A stretch of 64,000 nt of DNA from Streptomyces sp. NBC_00102 (GCF_026343115.1 NZ_JAPEMC010000001.1:2480001-2544000), one strand, 5' to 3'; shown: positions 11,011-20,694, counted from the first letter of the stretch. Numbers and translations: made by a program. Notes: a model not told the origin generated them from the letters alone.

Positions 11011-12630
11011 CTACCGCGCCCGCTCGACCCGCCGCTCGTCCCACACCGGCTCGGTCGTCTCGCGGACCACCCCGTCGGAGCCGAAGACGAGGTACCGGTC
11101 GAAGGACTTCGCGAACCAGCGGTCGTGCGTGACGGCCATCACGGTCCCGTCGTACGCCTCCAGGCCGTCCTGGAGCGCCTCGGCGGACTCCAGGTCCAGG
11201 TTGTCCGTCGGTTCGTCCAGCAGCAGCGCGGTGGTGCCGGAGAGCTCCAGGAGCAGGATCTGGAAGCGGGCCTGCTGGCCGCCGGAGAGCTTCTCGAAGG
11301 GCTGGTCGCCCTGGCGCTCCAGCTCGTACCGGCGCAGCACGCCCATCGCGGCGCCCCGGTCCTTGGCCTGCTCGCTCCAGAGGATCTCGACCAGGGTCTT
11401 GCCCAGCAGTTCCGGGTGGGCGTGGGTCTGCGCGAAGTGGCCGGCGACGACCCGGGCGCCGAGCTTGTACTCGCCGGTGTGCGCGACCGGCTCCCCGGCG
11501 AGCAGCCGCAGGAAGTGGGACTTCCCGGAGCCGTTGGAGCCGAGGACGGCGACCCGCTCGCCGTAGTAGATCTCCAGGTCGAACGGCTTCATCAGGCCGG
11601 TCAGCTCCAGGCCGGTGCAGGTCACCGCCCGCACCCCGGTGCGGCCGCCGCGCAGCCGCATCCGGATGTCCTGCTCGCGGGGCGGCTCGGGCGGCGGGCC
11701 GGCGTCCTCGAACTTCTTGAAGCGGGTCTGCATGGCGTGGTAGCGGTTGGCCATGTCGGGGCTGATGGCCGCCTGCTGCCGCAGCCGCAGGGTGAGGGCG
11801 CGCAGCCGGGCGTGCTCCTCCTGCCAGCGGCGCAGCAGTTCCTCGAACCGGGCGAACCGGTCCTTGCGGGCCTGGTGGTAGGTGTCGAAGCCGCCGCCGT
11901 GCACCCAGACGTCGCTTCCGGCCGGACCGGGTTCGACGCTGACGATCTTCTCGGCGGCCCGGGAGAGCAGCTCGCGGTCGTGGGAGACGAAGAGGACCGT
12001 CTTGCGGGTCTCCTTGAGCTTTCCCTCCAGCCAGCGCTTGCCGGGGACGTCGAGGTAGTTGTCCGGCTCGTCGAGGAGCAGCACCTCGTCGGGGCCGCGC
12101 AGCAGCGCTTCGAGGACCAGTCGCTTCTGCTCGCCGCCGCTGAGGGTGCGCGCCTCGCGGTACTGCGCCTTGTCGTACGGGACGCCGAGCGCGGCCATGG
12201 TGCACATGTCCCAGAGGGTCTCCGCCTCGTAGCCGCGCACCTCCGCCCAGTCGCTGAGGGCCTGCGCGTACTTCATCTGCGCGGCCTCGTCGTCGACGGT
12301 GAGGATCAGTTCCTCGGCGGCGTCCACGGCCTTCGCGGCGGTCCGGATCTGCGGGTGCGCCACGGATACCAGCAGGTCGCGGACGGTCTGCCCGTCGCGT
12401 ACGGAGCCGACGAACTGGCCCATCACGCCGAGGCCGCCGCTCACGGAGACGGTGCCGCCGTGCGGCTGGAGCTCGCCGGAGAGCAGCCGCAGCAGTGTCG
12501 TCTTGCCGGCTCCGTTGGCGCCGACGAGGGCCACCACGGCACCGTCGGCGACCCGGAACGACGCGTCGCCGAGCAGCACCCGCCCGTCCGGTAGGTAGTA
12601 CTCCAGGTGGCCCGCTTCGAGATGTCCCAT
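11011..12630 (-). CDS. ABC-F family ATPase (ribosome-associated / antibiotic-protection type)
   Basis: 539 residues with two ABC ATPase domains and no membrane segments, the ABC-F plan. Such proteins bind the ribosomal E-site and rescue translation or displace antibiotics. Domain 1 has Walker A GANGAGKTT (about 37-45), signature LSGGEQKR (about 163) and Walker B LLLDEPDNYLD. A charged linker rich in Arg and Leu follows (about 258-305). Domain 2 has Walker A GSNGSGKSHF (about 364-372), LSGGQQ and LLLDEPTDNLD. The D-loop regions (DNYLD, DNLD) differ from the usual TNHLD, and His replaces Thr after GKS in domain 2. The ATG at 12630 is chosen because the homologous region begins MGHLEAGHLEYYL. 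There is no clear ribosome site, so it may be leaderless. The substrate or drug cannot be told from sequence. Confidence 0.85.
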   Translation of the reverse strand: MGHLEAGHLEYYLPDGRVLLGDASFRVADGAVVALVGANGAGKTTLLRLLSGELQPHGGTVSVSGGLGVMGQFVGSVRDGQTVRDLLVSVAHPQIRTAAKAVDAAEELILTVDDEAAQMKYAQALSDWAEVRGYEAETLWDMCTMAALGVPYDKAQYREARTLSGGEQKRLVLEALLRGPDEVLLLDEPDNYLDVPGKRWLEGKLKETRKTVLFVSHDRELLSRAAEKIVSVEPGPAGSDVWVHGGGFDTYHQARKDRFARFEELLRRWQEEHARLRALTLRLRQQAAISPDMANRYHAMQTRFKKFEDAGPPPEPPREQDIRMRLRGGRTGVRAVTCTGLELTGLMKPFDLEIYYGERVAVLGSNGSGKSHFLRLLAGEPVAHTGEYKLGARVVAGHFAQTHAHPELLGKTLVEILWSEQAKDRGAAMGVLRRYELERQGDQPFEKLSGGQQARFQILLLELSGTTALLLDEPTDNLDLESAEALQDGLEAYDGTVMAVTHDRWFAKSFDRYLVFGSDGVVRETTEPVWDERRVERAR

Positions 12631-12665
12631 ACCCGCATTGTCGGGTGCGGGGGCGCTCGGACCCA

Positions 12666-12755
12666 ACTGGATTCCCGGGGAAGGCCCGACTGGATTCCCG
12701 GGGAGGCCCGACTGGATTCCCGGGGGAGGCCTGACTGGATTCCCGGGGAGGCCCG
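12666..12755. repeat. Four tandem 22-23 bp repeats between divergent genes
   Basis: Units at 12666-12688, 12689-12710, 12711-12733 and 12734-12755 follow ACTGGATTCCCGGGGAGGCCCG with at most one insertion or two changes. A decayed fifth unit follows (tggactcccggcgg). Each contains the palindrome CCCGGG. The array fills the 5' region of both the ABC-F gene and the membrane-protein gene. Confidence 0.9.
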
Positions 12756-12800
12756 TGGACTCCCGGCGGTGACTGTCGGAGAACCTCTAGGATGCGCCCC

Positions 12801-13658
12801 ATGAGCTTTGGGCATGGGGGGCCCTCCTGGGGGCCCGGGGGCAATCAGACTCCGGACTGGGCCGCGCTGGCCGAGGCGTCCGCGGCGAAGAGCCGGCGCC
12901 GGAAGTGGCTGCTGATCGGGGGCGGCGCGCTGGCCACGGCGGCCGTCGCGGCGGTCGTGGCGACCGCGGTCGTGTCGGCGGGCGGCGGCGATCCGCAGGC
13001 CGGTCCGAGCGCGAGCGCGCTGCCGGGTCCGGAGGATCTGCCGCCGGAGTCCGCGGAGCCGGCGCCGTCGTTCTCCTCGGTGGCCCCCGCTCCCCCGCCG
13101 GACCCGATGGACTTCATCACGGACGAGAAGCGGGACAAGCTGCCGATCACGGTGGACGGCTTCTTCCCCGGCAAGAAGCTCACCTCCGGCGACCGTGTGC
13201 ACCTCAAGGGCCCGACGGCCCGCTCCGCGCAGTGCGCCTCGGGCGCCCAGGGGGCGCTGGGCACGGTCCTCACCAAGAACGGCTGCGACCAGCTGATCCG
13301 TGCCACGTACAGCAGGGACGGTGTCGCGGTCACGGTCGGGATCGCGGTCTTCGGTACGGAGGCGGAGGCGAAGAAGGCCGTCGAGCAGTCGTCGGGCGGG
13401 GTCGCCTCGCTCAGCGGCGGCGGTGTGCCGGTCTTCTGCCGGGCCGGGGTGGTCTGCCGTCGTACGGCCAACTCCTACGGCCGGTACGCGTACTTCTCGG
13501 TGGGCGGCTTCACGAACGGCACGAACGTCACCAAGGACGACAAGGCCGTCTTCACCTCCGGGGACGACCTGACCAACTTCACCTTCCACCAGATCAGGCA
13601 CCGGGGCGAGACCCAGGCGTCGGCGGCGGCCACCGCGTCCGCGGCACCCGCCGCCTGA
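12801..13658 (+). CDS. Single-pass membrane protein with extracellular domain, unknown function
   Basis: 285 residues from the ATG at 12801 (MSFGHGGPSWGPGG, a common Streptomyces N-terminus); an ATG nine bases earlier is possible. A cytoplasmic N-terminus of about 30 residues with SRRRK precedes one transmembrane helix (WLLIGGGALATAAVAAVVA). An extracellular Pro/Ser/Ala linker comes next, then a domain from about residue 100 with four Cys residues (AQCASG, NGCDQ, VFCRAG, VCRRT) that may form disulfides. The domain resembles generic surface proteins of Streptomyces; I recognise no function. It is divergent from the ABC-F gene. Confidence 0.75.
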   Translation: MSFGHGGPSWGPGGNQTPDWAALAEASAAKSRRRKWLLIGGGALATAAVAAVVATAVVSAGGGDPQAGPSASALPGPEDLPPESAEPAPSFSSVAPAPPPDPMDFITDEKRDKLPITVDGFFPGKKLTSGDRVHLKGPTARSAQCASGAQGALGTVLTKNGCDQLIRATYSRDGVAVTVGIAVFGTEAEAKKAVEQSSGGVASLSGGGVPVFCRAGVVCRRTANSYGRYAYFSVGGFTNGTNVTKDDKAVFTSGDDLTNFTFHQIRHRGETQASAAATASAAPAA

Positions 13659-13784
13659 TCCGCCCGGCCCGCCGGCTCCCGCGGCGTGCGGTGGGGCCGT
13701 ACCGCGGACACCCCCAAGTCACGCCTGTATAAGGTTCGGTTCATCCGCCCGGGACCCGGGGCGGCGACGAATCTGGGGTGGGCT

Positions 13785-16700
13785 GTGGCAGTCAAGGTGA
13801 CGGTGGTTGTCCCGACGTACAACTCGGGGAGCCACATCGAGCCGCTGGTCCGCTCGATGCTGGACCAGACGCTGTCGGCCGACGAGTTCGAGGTGCTGTT
13901 CGTCGACGACGGCTCCACCGACGACACCCCGGCCCGGCTTGCGGAACTCGCCGCCGAGCACGCCCATTTCCGTACCACCTCCATCCCCAACTCGGGGTGG
14001 CCGGGCAAGCCGCGGAACATCGGTGTGGAGCAGGCGCGCGGCGAGTACGTCCAGTTCGTGGACCACGACGACCTGATGGCCCCCGAGGCGCTGGAGCGCC
14101 TGCACGCCATGGCGGTCCGCAACGGCTCGGACATCGTCATCGGCAAGGTGGCCAGCAACTTCACCAGCCGGGGCGTGCCGTACGGCCTGATGAGCACGAC
14201 CCGCGAGAAGTGCACCGTGCGCACGGCCTCGTTGATCGACAGCCTCACCCCGCACAAGATGTTCCGCACCGCGTTCCTGCGCGAGCACGGCATCGTGCAC
14301 CCCGAAGGCCCGTGGATCCTGGAGGACCAGCTCTTCCTGGTCCGTTCGTACCTCAAGGCCGAGGTCGTCTCGGTGCTGGGCGACTACGTCTGCTACACGT
14401 ACTGGGCGCGCGACGACGCGGCGAACGCCGGTACCCGGGCGATGGACCCGCGCCGGTACTACGCCAACCTCCGCGAGATCATGGCCACGGTGGCGGACGG
14501 CACCGAGCCCGGCCCGGACCGGGAGCGGCTGCTGCGGCGCTTCTACCGGGGCGAGATGCTCGGACGGCTGGGCGTTCCGGCGCGCGGGGCGGTCATCGAC
14601 CCGCACTTCGACGCCGATCCCTTCGAGGCGGTCCGGGAGCTGGCCGACGCCTTCGTCACCGAGGGGGTGCACGCCTCTCTCGCCGCCAACCAGCGGGTGC
14701 GTTCGGACCTGTTGCGGCTGAACAGGCCCGCCGAGCTGACCGAGTTCACCCGCCGGCAGACCGACCTGACCGCGCTCACCACGGTCGGGGAGGCCCACTG
14801 GGACCGCGACCGGCTGAAGGTCGCCTTCACCGCCCGGTTCGCCGAGCGGGAGGACGGGCCGGGGCTGCTGCTGGCCCGCCGGGACGACCGTTACTTCCTC
14901 GCGCCTTCCCTCACCGACGGGGTCCTGGACGAGCCGGTCGACGTGACCGCGGAGCTGAAGTCGTTCCGGGTGGACGTCCTGCTCCGGCACGCGGACACCG
15001 CCCACCTGTGGCCCGCGCTCTCCACCACCTCGCTGAGCCTGGAGGAGGAGACGGACGCGGACGGCACCGTGCTGGTGCGGCCGGTGCTGACGGGCACCGC
15101 CTCGCTCGATCCGGTGCGCGGCGCGGGCGGCAGCCCGCTGGCCGCCGGGACGTGGGACGTGCGGATCCGGGTGATGGGCGCCGGGTTCGACCGTACGGTG
15201 CCGCTCGGCAACGCCGGTGCCGAGGCGTCCGCGCTGCCCGCCGGGGAGGTCCTGGCCGGGCACCGCGCCGGGCCCGCGGTCGTCGCCGACGCCATGGGCA
15301 CCGGTACGGGGCTCGCCCTCACGGTCGTCCCCACCGCGGACGCCCCGCGTCCCCGCGGGCCGAAGGTCAGCGTCGTCGTGCCGACCGCCGGGGCGACCGC
15401 TGAGGCGCTGCGCGAGACGCTCGCCTCGCTCGACGCGCAGAGCCTCCCGCAGGAGGAGTTCGAGAGGGTCCTCGTCGGTGACGGCGAGGGCGAGGTGCGC
15501 CCCGAGGCCGGTACCGACCCCCGCAACGCCGGGATCGACGCCTCGCGCGGCGACTACGTCCTCTTCGTGGAGCCGGGCGACCGCCTCGCTCCCCGGGCGC
15601 TGGAGCTGATGTACGCGTACGGCATGGCCAACGACACCGACATCGTGGTCGGGAAGCTCGCGGGCAAGGACCGTTCGCTGCCCAAGGAGCTGTTCGTCCG
15701 CGACCGGCCGCGCGCCAGTCTCGCGAAGGACCCGCTGGCCGACAGCCTCACGGTCAACAAGCTGTACGACCGCGCGTTCCTGCTCCGGCACGCCCTGCGG
15801 TTCTCCGCCGAGGACCTGCCGCTGGCGGACCATGCCTTCGCCGCGGAGGCGTATCTGCGGGCCGTGCACGCCTCGGTGCTGGGCTCCTACGTCTGCTACC
15901 ACTACGGCCCGAAGCGGAACACCCCGGCGCCGGCACCCGCCGACTTCTACGCGGCGGTCGCCGGGCTGATGAAGACCACCGACAGCGTCTCCGAGCCGGG
16001 CCCCGCCCGCGACCGGCTGCACCGCCGCTGGCTGCGCGTCGAGGTGCTGGACCGGATCAGCGGCAAGGCGTTCCTGGAGATGGCGGAGGAGGACCGGATC
16101 TCCCTGGTCCGCGACATCCGGGCCGCCCTGGCGGGAGTCGCGTCGGCGGGTGCCGTCGCCGGGCTCCCCCTGGCCCGGCGGGTCACCGTCGGCCTGATCG
16201 AGGACGACCGGCCCGAGGACGTGGTCCGGCTCGCCCGCTGGGACCGCTCCCTCGTCTGCGAGCCCTCGCTGACCGGTTTCGAGCGGCGGGAGGACGGGGT
16301 CTTCCTGCTGTCGTTCACCGGCACCCCGCGTGCGGCCGACGGCCCGGTGGGCGTGGTCACCGACGAGGAGGGCCGCCACACCCTGGCCCCGGCCGGACTG
16401 CCGCAGACCGTGCTGGACCGGTTCGCCGGGGAGTCGCTGACGGGCGGCGCGGTGCCGGAGAAGGCCACCGCCGTGCTGGTGCTGCGGGAGCGCGAGACGG
16501 GTGCCGAGTACCGCCTGGCCACCGAGTCCGAGGTGCGCCGCACCCTGGACGGCGGGCTCACCGTCGCCGGTACGGCCGAGCTGGACCCGTCCTCGGCGGC
16601 CGGCGGCTCCGCGCTCGACGACGGCCCCTGGGACCTCTACGTCCGGCTCACCGCGCTCGGCTGGACGAAGACCGCCCGGCTGGGCCGGACCCGTACGGCC

Positions 16701-16880
16701 GAGGTCTCCGAGGAGCTCACCGCGGCCCCGCACCCGGCCGACCCGGCCCGCACCATCACCCCGTACTGGACCAGGCCGCACCGCGATCTCTCGCTCCGGG
16801 TGGAGACCCCGGAGCCCGCACCGGCCCCGCCCAAGCAGGGGCTGCTGCGCCGGGTGGCCAAGGCCCTCAAGGGCAAGTAG
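13785..16880 (+). CDS. Tandem-duplicated family 2 glycosyltransferase with beta-sandwich domains
   Basis: 1031 residues from the GTG at 13785, preceded by ggggtgg. It holds two copies of a unit of about 500 residues. Copy 1 starts VTVVVPTYNSGSHIEPLV, has the GT-A nucleotide-sugar residues LFVDDGSTDDTPA and the metal motif FVDHDDLM, and ends in a linker and beta-sandwich domain (RLKVAFTARF, GTWDVRIRVMG). Copy 2 (from about residue 525) starts VSVVVPTAGATAEAL. Its metal motif reads FVEPGDRL and the nucleotide site is VLVGDGEGEV, so this copy is probably inactive. The layout (GT2, linker, beta domains) recalls TarS/TarP-type wall teichoic acid glycosyltransferases. Attachment of a sugar to a wall polymer is plausible but not proven. 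The basic C-terminal tail (LLRRVAKALKGK) may touch the membrane. Confidence 0.85.
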   Translation: MAVKVTVVVPTYNSGSHIEPLVRSMLDQTLSADEFEVLFVDDGSTDDTPARLAELAAEHAHFRTTSIPNSGWPGKPRNIGVEQARGEYVQFVDHDDLMAPEALERLHAMAVRNGSDIVIGKVASNFTSRGVPYGLMSTTREKCTVRTASLIDSLTPHKMFRTAFLREHGIVHPEGPWILEDQLFLVRSYLKAEVVSVLGDYVCYTYWARDDAANAGTRAMDPRRYYANLREIMATVADGTEPGPDRERLLRRFYRGEMLGRLGVPARGAVIDPHFDADPFEAVRELADAFVTEGVHASLAANQRVRSDLLRLNRPAELTEFTRRQTDLTALTTVGEAHWDRDRLKVAFTARFAEREDGPGLLLARRDDRYFLAPSLTDGVLDEPVDVTAELKSFRVDVLLRHADTAHLWPALSTTSLSLEEETDADGTVLVRPVLTGTASLDPVRGAGGSPLAAGTWDVRIRVMGAGFDRTVPLGNAGAEASALPAGEVLAGHRAGPAVVADAMGTGTGLALTVVPTADAPRPRGPKVSVVVPTAGATAEALRETLASLDAQSLPQEEFERVLVGDGEGEVRPEAGTDPRNAGIDASRGDYVLFVEPGDRLAPRALELMYAYGMANDTDIVVGKLAGKDRSLPKELFVRDRPRASLAKDPLADSLTVNKLYDRAFLLRHALRFSAEDLPLADHAFAAEAYLRAVHASVLGSYVCYHYGPKRNTPAPAPADFYAAVAGLMKTTDSVSEPGPARDRLHRRWLRVEVLDRISGKAFLEMAEEDRISLVRDIRAALAGVASAGAVAGLPLARRVTVGLIEDDRPEDVVRLARWDRSLVCEPSLTGFERREDGVFLLSFTGTPRAADGPVGVVTDEEGRHTLAPAGLPQTVLDRFAGESLTGGAVPEKATAVLVLRERETGAEYRLATESEVRRTLDGGLTVAGTAELDPSSAAGGSALDDGPWDLYVRLTALGWTKTARLGRTRTAEVSEELTAAPHPADPARTITPYWTRPHRDLSLRVETPEPAPAPPKQGLLRRVAKALKGK

Positions 16881-16952
16881 CCACCCGGCAGCACTGACTG
16901 ACGTCAGCTCAGCAGAGGATCAGCAGGGATCAGCGAAGGCCCGGCAATGGCT

Positions 16953-17828
16953 TCAGCAGCAGCCGAAGCCGTCCGGGTCCACGCTTCCGTCAGGCAACGA
17001 CCGGACGTTGCGCGCCTCCTGGGCGCGGGCGGCCAGCAACTCGTCTGCCGGGTAGGCCACTTCCTCCAGGGTGAGGCCGTGCGGCTTCACCACGTGGACA
17101 CCGGGGTCCCGCACCCTGGCCGCCAGCACCTCGGCGGGCCAGGGTGCCGGGCGCCGGCCGTCGCCCACGAACAGGGCGGCGCCGATCAGCGCGCGCACCA
17201 TGTTGTGGCAGAAAGCGTCCGCCTGCACGGTCGCGGTGAGCACGCCGGACTCCTCGTCGCGCACCCAGCTCAACTTCTGGAGCGTGCGGATGGTGGTCGC
17301 GCCCTCGCGCTTCTTGCAGTAGGCGGCGAAGTCGTGCTCGCCCACCATCGGCGCGGCCGCCTCGTTCATCGCGTCGACGTCCAACGGCCGGTCGTGCCAA
17401 AGCACATGACCGCGCGTCAGCGGGTCCACCCCACCGGGCCGGTCGGCCACCCGGTAGGCGTACCGACGGTGCATCGCCGAGAAGCGGGCGTTGAACCCCG
17501 CCGGGGCCTCGGCCGCCCGCCAGATCCGTACGTCCAGCGGCAGCCGCCCCGCCATCCGGCGGAGCAGCTTCTCGCGGTGCTCCTCCCAGACCTCGGCCGG
17601 CAGGTCGACGTGCGCGACCTGCCCCCGGGCGTGCACCCCGGCGTCCGTACGCCCCGCCACCGTCAGGTCGTACGTCCGCGGGGACCGGGTCACCGTACGC
17701 AGCGCGTCCTCGATCTCCCCCTGCACCGTCCGCCGGGACGTCTGCTTCGCCCAGCCGGAGAAGTCCTTGCCGTCGTAGGACAGGTCCAGCCGTACGCGTA
17801 CGGAACCGGGCTCTGGCTCGTCGCTCAC
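16953..17828 (-). CDS. truA: tRNA pseudouridine(38-40) synthase TruA
   Basis: 291 residues from a GTG start with GAGAGGA upstream. It converts uridines 38-40 of the tRNA anticodon arm to pseudouridine. Motifs: [14 protein letters not shown], the catalytic Asp loop [29 protein letters not shown] and [14 protein letters not shown]. The C-terminal extension ends in PDGFGCC. It is the gene after rplQ, as in other actinobacteria, but a terminator and a repeat cluster lie between them. Confidence 0.96.
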   Translation of the reverse strand: MSDEPEPGSVRVRLDLSYDGKDFSGWAKQTSRRTVQGEIEDALRTVTRSPRTYDLTVAGRTDAGVHARGQVAHVDLPAEVWEEHREKLLRRMAGRLPLDVRIWRAAEAPAGFNARFSAMHRRYAYRVADRPGGVDPLTRGHVLWHDRPLDVDAMNEAAAPMVGEHDFAAYCKKREGATTIRTLQKLSWVRDEESGVLTATVQADAFCHNMVRALIGAALFVGDGRRPAPWPAEVLAARVRDPGVHVVKPHGLTLEEVAYPADELLAARAQEARNVRSLPDGSVDPDGFGCC

Positions 17829-17843
17829 CCGTGCGTCCTCTCA

Positions 17844-17886
17844 ATCCCCATCGGATCAAATCCCCATCGGATCGATCCCCATCGGA
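17844..17886 (-). repeat. Three short direct repeats in front of truA
   Basis: The unit ATCCCCATCGGATC occurs at 17844-17857 and 17860-17873, and a shorter form (ATCCCCATCGGA) at 17875-17886. The period is 15-16 bases, immediately upstream of the truA ribosome site. Confidence 0.85.
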
Positions 17887-17893
17887 AACGGAA

Positions 17894-17929
17894 CGGGCCC
17901 GCACCGCCCCGAAGGGTGATGCGGGCCCG
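17894..17929 (-). terminator. Terminator after rplQ
   Basis: A 10-bp perfect stem CGGGCCCGCA / TGCGGGCCCG with a 16-base loop, just after the rplQ stop. It probably ends the alpha operon, leaving truA mainly to its own promoter or to readthrough. Confidence 0.65.
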
Positions 17930-17948
17930 AACAGTGGTGTCAGAACGC

Positions 17949-18437
17949 TCAGGCGTCCTTGGACTCCGCGTCGGCCTCGGCCGGCTTGGCGTCCTCGACG
18001 ACCTCTGCCTTGGCAGCGTCTTCCTTGACCGCACGCTTGGTGGCGGCCTCGGCCTCACCGGTGGCCTGCTGGGCCACGGTCAGGGCCTCGACGAGCTCGA
18101 TGACCGCCATCGGGGCGTTGTCGCCACGACGGTTGCCGATCTTGGTGATACGGGTGTAACCACCGGGGCGGTTCTCGTACCGGGGAGCGATCTCGGTGAA
18201 GAGCGTGTGGACGATGCTCTTGTCCGTGATCGTCTGGAGCACCAGGCGACGGTTGTGGATGTCGCCCTTCTTCGCCTTCGTGACGAGACGCTCGGCGACG
18301 GGGCGCAGACGACGGGCCTTGGCCTCGGTCGTCGTGATGCGGCCGTGCTCGAACAGCGACTTCGCGAGGTTCGCGAGCAGCAGACGCTCGTGCGCGGCGC
18401 TGCCGCCCAGACGTGCACCCTTGGCGGGACGCGGCAT
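17949..18437 (-). CDS. rplQ: 50S ribosomal protein L17 (bL17)
   Basis: 162 residues from the ATG at 18437 ([21 protein letters not shown]). The L17 core ([40 protein letters not shown]) is followed by an Ala/Glu/Lys/Asp-rich tail of about 45 residues typical of actinobacteria. It is the last gene of the alpha operon. Confidence 0.97.
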   Translation of the reverse strand: MPRPAKGARLGGSAAHERLLLANLAKSLFEHGRITTTEAKARRLRPVAERLVTKAKKGDIHNRRLVLQTITDKSIVHTLFTEIAPRYENRPGGYTRITKIGNRRGDNAPMAVIELVEALTVAQQATGEAEAATKRAVKEDAAKAEVVEDAKPAEADAESKDA

Positions 18438-18642
18438 GGTGTTTCTCCTTGTGTGCTGCACCGGCCGTATCAGGTACCGGTGTCAGTTCCCGTGAAGCGG
18501 TCGCTCCGCGGAAGTCCATGGGACGAGGACCCGGAGGTCCTCACGGACCGGCCAAAACTCAGCCCGTCCGGCGTTTGAGGACAGAGCCCTCACTCCGGTC
18601 CGGGGCACACGGGAAACCCCGCGCACCCCAGCCGGAGGCGTT

Positions 18643-19665
18643 CTAGTACTGCTCGGTCTCGACGAAGCCCGCGTCCGCGTCGTCGTCGGCGCCGAAGGCG
18701 TCGGCGGCGGCGGTCGGGTCGAATCCGGGCGGGCTGTCCTTGAGGGCTAGGCCCATGCCGGCCAGCTTCGCCTTGACCTCGTCGATCGACTTCGCACCGA
18801 AGTTGCGGATGTCGAGCAGGTCGGCCTCGGAACGCGCCACGAGCTCACCCACGGAGTGGATGCCCTCGCGCTTGAGGCAGTTGTACGAGCGGACCGTGAG
18901 CTCCAGCTCCTCGATCGGCAGCGCCAGATCGGCGGCGAGCGCAGCGTCCGTGGGCGACGGGCCCATGTCGATGCCCTCGGCGTCGATGTTGAGCTCGCGC
19001 GCCAGACCGAACAGCTCGACCAGGGTCTTACCGGCGGACGCCATGGCGTCGCGCGGGCGCATGGCCTGCTTGGTCTCGACGTCGACGATCAGCTTGTCGA
19101 AGTCGGTGCGCTGCTCGACACGGGTCGCCTCGACCTTGTACGTGACCTTGAGCACCGGCGAGTAGATGGAGTCGACCGGGATACGGCCGATCTCCTGGCC
19201 CGCCTGCTTGTTCTGGACGGCGGAGACGTAGCCGCGGCCGCGCTCGACGGTCAGCTCCATCTCCAGCTTGCCCTTGCCGTTCAGCGTGGCGAGGACGAGG
19301 TCCGGGTTGTGGACCTCGACGCCGGCCGGCGGCGCGATGTCGGCAGCGGTGACCAGGCCGGGACCCTGCTTGCGCAGGTACATCACGACCGGCTCGTCGT
19401 GCTCCGAGGAGACGACCAGCTGCTTGATGTTGAGGATGAGGTCGGTCACGTCCTCCTTGACGCCCGGCACGGTGGTGAACTCGTGCAGGACACCGTCGAT
19501 CCGGATGCTGGTGACAGCGGCACCGGGGATCGAGGAGAGGAGGGTACGGCGCAGGGAGTTGCCGAGGGTGTAACCGAAACCGGGCTCGAGCGGCTCGATG
19601 ACGAACCGGGAGCGGAACTCGTCGACGACCTCTTCGGTCAGCGACGGACGCTGAGCGATCAGCAT
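18643..19665 (-). CDS. rpoA: RNA polymerase subunit alpha
   Basis: 340 residues from the ATG at 19665 ([12 protein letters not shown]); the longer frame adds eight unlikely residues. The N-terminal domain (about 1-230) dimerises and holds beta and beta' ([28 protein letters not shown]). The C-terminal domain binds UP elements and activators ([40 protein letters not shown]). The tail is acidic ([16 protein letters not shown]). It lies between rpsK and rplQ, as expected. Confidence 0.98.
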   Translation of the reverse strand: MLIAQRPSLTEEVVDEFRSRFVIEPLEPGFGYTLGNSLRRTLLSSIPGAAVTSIRIDGVLHEFTTVPGVKEDVTDLILNIKQLVVSSEHDEPVVMYLRKQGPGLVTAADIAPPAGVEVHNPDLVLATLNGKGKLEMELTVERGRGYVSAVQNKQAGQEIGRIPVDSIYSPVLKVTYKVEATRVEQRTDFDKLIVDVETKQAMRPRDAMASAGKTLVELFGLARELNIDAEGIDMGPSPTDAALAADLALPIEELELTVRSYNCLKREGIHSVGELVARSEADLLDIRNFGAKSIDEVKAKLAGMGLALKDSPPGFDPTAAADAFGADDDADAGFVETEQY

Positions 19666-19724
19666 GCTGATTCCTTCAGTCGTGGGCACCCACTATTTGA
19701 TGCCCGACAGATACAACAAGGGTA

Positions 19725-19758
19725 CGGGCGGTACGTCCCCGAAGGGAGGTACCGCCCG
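19725..19758 (-). terminator. Intercistronic hairpin rpsK-rpoA
   Basis: A 10-bp perfect stem CGGGCGGTAC / GTACCGCCCG with a 14-base loop in the 142-base rpsK-rpoA gap. It may tune the level of rpoA relative to the ribosomal genes or protect the mRNA. Confidence 0.5.
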
Positions 19759-19807
19759 GTCCCACAGGTGTGCGTGAACACAGACGGCCGTCACCGGCCG
19801 TCATGCG

Positions 19808-20212
19808 TCAGACGCGGCGACGCTTCGGCGGACGGCAGCCGTTGTGCGGCGTCGGGGTGACGTCCTGGATCGAACCGACCTCGAGGCCCGTGGCCTGGAG
19901 GGAACGGATCGCGGTCTCGCGGCCGGAGCCCGGACCCTTGACGAAGACGTCGACCTTGCGCATGCCGTGCTCCTGCGCGCGGCGGGCGGCCGACTCGGCG
20001 GCCATCTGCGCGGCGAAGGGGGTGGACTTGCGCGAGCCCTTGAAGCCGACGTGGCCGGCGGAGGCCCAGGAGATCACGTTGCCCGAGGGGTCCGTGATCG
20101 AGACGATGGTGTTGTTGAACGTGCTCTTGATGTGCGCGTGGCCGTGAGCGACGTTCTTCTTTTCCTTGCGACGCACCTTCTTGGCTGCGCCCTGACGACC
20201 CTTGGGGGGCAT
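19808..20212 (-). CDS. rpsK: 30S ribosomal protein S11 (uS11)
   Basis: 134 residues. A basic N-terminus ([20 protein letters not shown]) precedes the S11 core ([54 protein letters not shown]). It ends with the rRNA-binding tail [18 protein letters not shown]. It is a platform protein of the 30S subunit. Confidence 0.98.
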   Translation of the reverse strand: MPPKGRQGAAKKVRRKEKKNVAHGHAHIKSTFNNTIVSITDPSGNVISWASAGHVGFKGSRKSTPFAAQMAAESAARRAQEHGMRKVDVFVKGPGSGRETAIRSLQATGLEVGSIQDVTPTPHNGCRPPKRRRV

Positions 20213-20313
20213 GTCTTACTCCAGATGGAGAGGGGAGGTGATCGGTCCTACAGCGAAGACCGCTGGTTTCTGCTCGGCCGGAGATCCGGACCTCGCAGTA
20301 CGTCCGCTGAGGA

Positions 20314-20694
20314 CTACTTCTTGCCCGGCTTCTTCTTACCGGCGATGGCGCGACGCGGGCCCTTGCGGGTACGCGCGTTCGTGCTGGTCCGCTGACCGTG
20401 CACGGGCAGGCCACGACGGTGGCGGATGCCCTGGTAGCAGCCGATCTCGATCTTGCGGCGGATGTCGCCCTGGATCTCGCGGCGGAGGTCACCCTCGGTG
20501 CGCAGGTTGGCGTCGACGAACTCGCGGATCTTGACGAGGTCCTCTTCGGCCAGGTCACGAACGCGGGTGTTCGGGTTCACGCCGGTCGCGGCGAGGATCT
20601 CCTTGGACCGGGTGCGCCCGATGCCGAAGACGTAGGTGAGGGCAACCTCCACGCGCTTTTCGCGCGGGATGTCAACACCTGAAACGCGTGCCAT
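20314..20694 (-). CDS. rpsM: 30S ribosomal protein S13 (uS13)
   Basis: 126 residues starting [21 protein letters not shown], with YGIG-type helix-hairpin residues ([16 protein letters not shown]), [20 protein letters not shown] and the basic tail [15 protein letters not shown]. It binds the 30S head and contacts tRNA and 50S bridges. Confidence 0.98.
   Translation of the reverse strand: MARVSGVDIPREKRVEVALTYVFGIGRTRSKEILAATGVNPNTRVRDLAEEDLVKIREFVDANLRTEGDLRREIQGDIRRKIEIGCYQGIRHRRGLPVHGQRTSTNARTRKGPRRAIAGKKKPGKK

Noticed and set aside
12666-12755. CRISPR array
   Set aside because: 22-23 bp units follow each other with no spacers; no cas genes.
13719-16781. Minus-strand open frame of 1020 codons opposite the glycosyltransferase
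   Set aside because: High-GC mirror frame. The plus strand has clear GT2 motifs, while this frame has only Arg/Gly/Asp-rich sequence.
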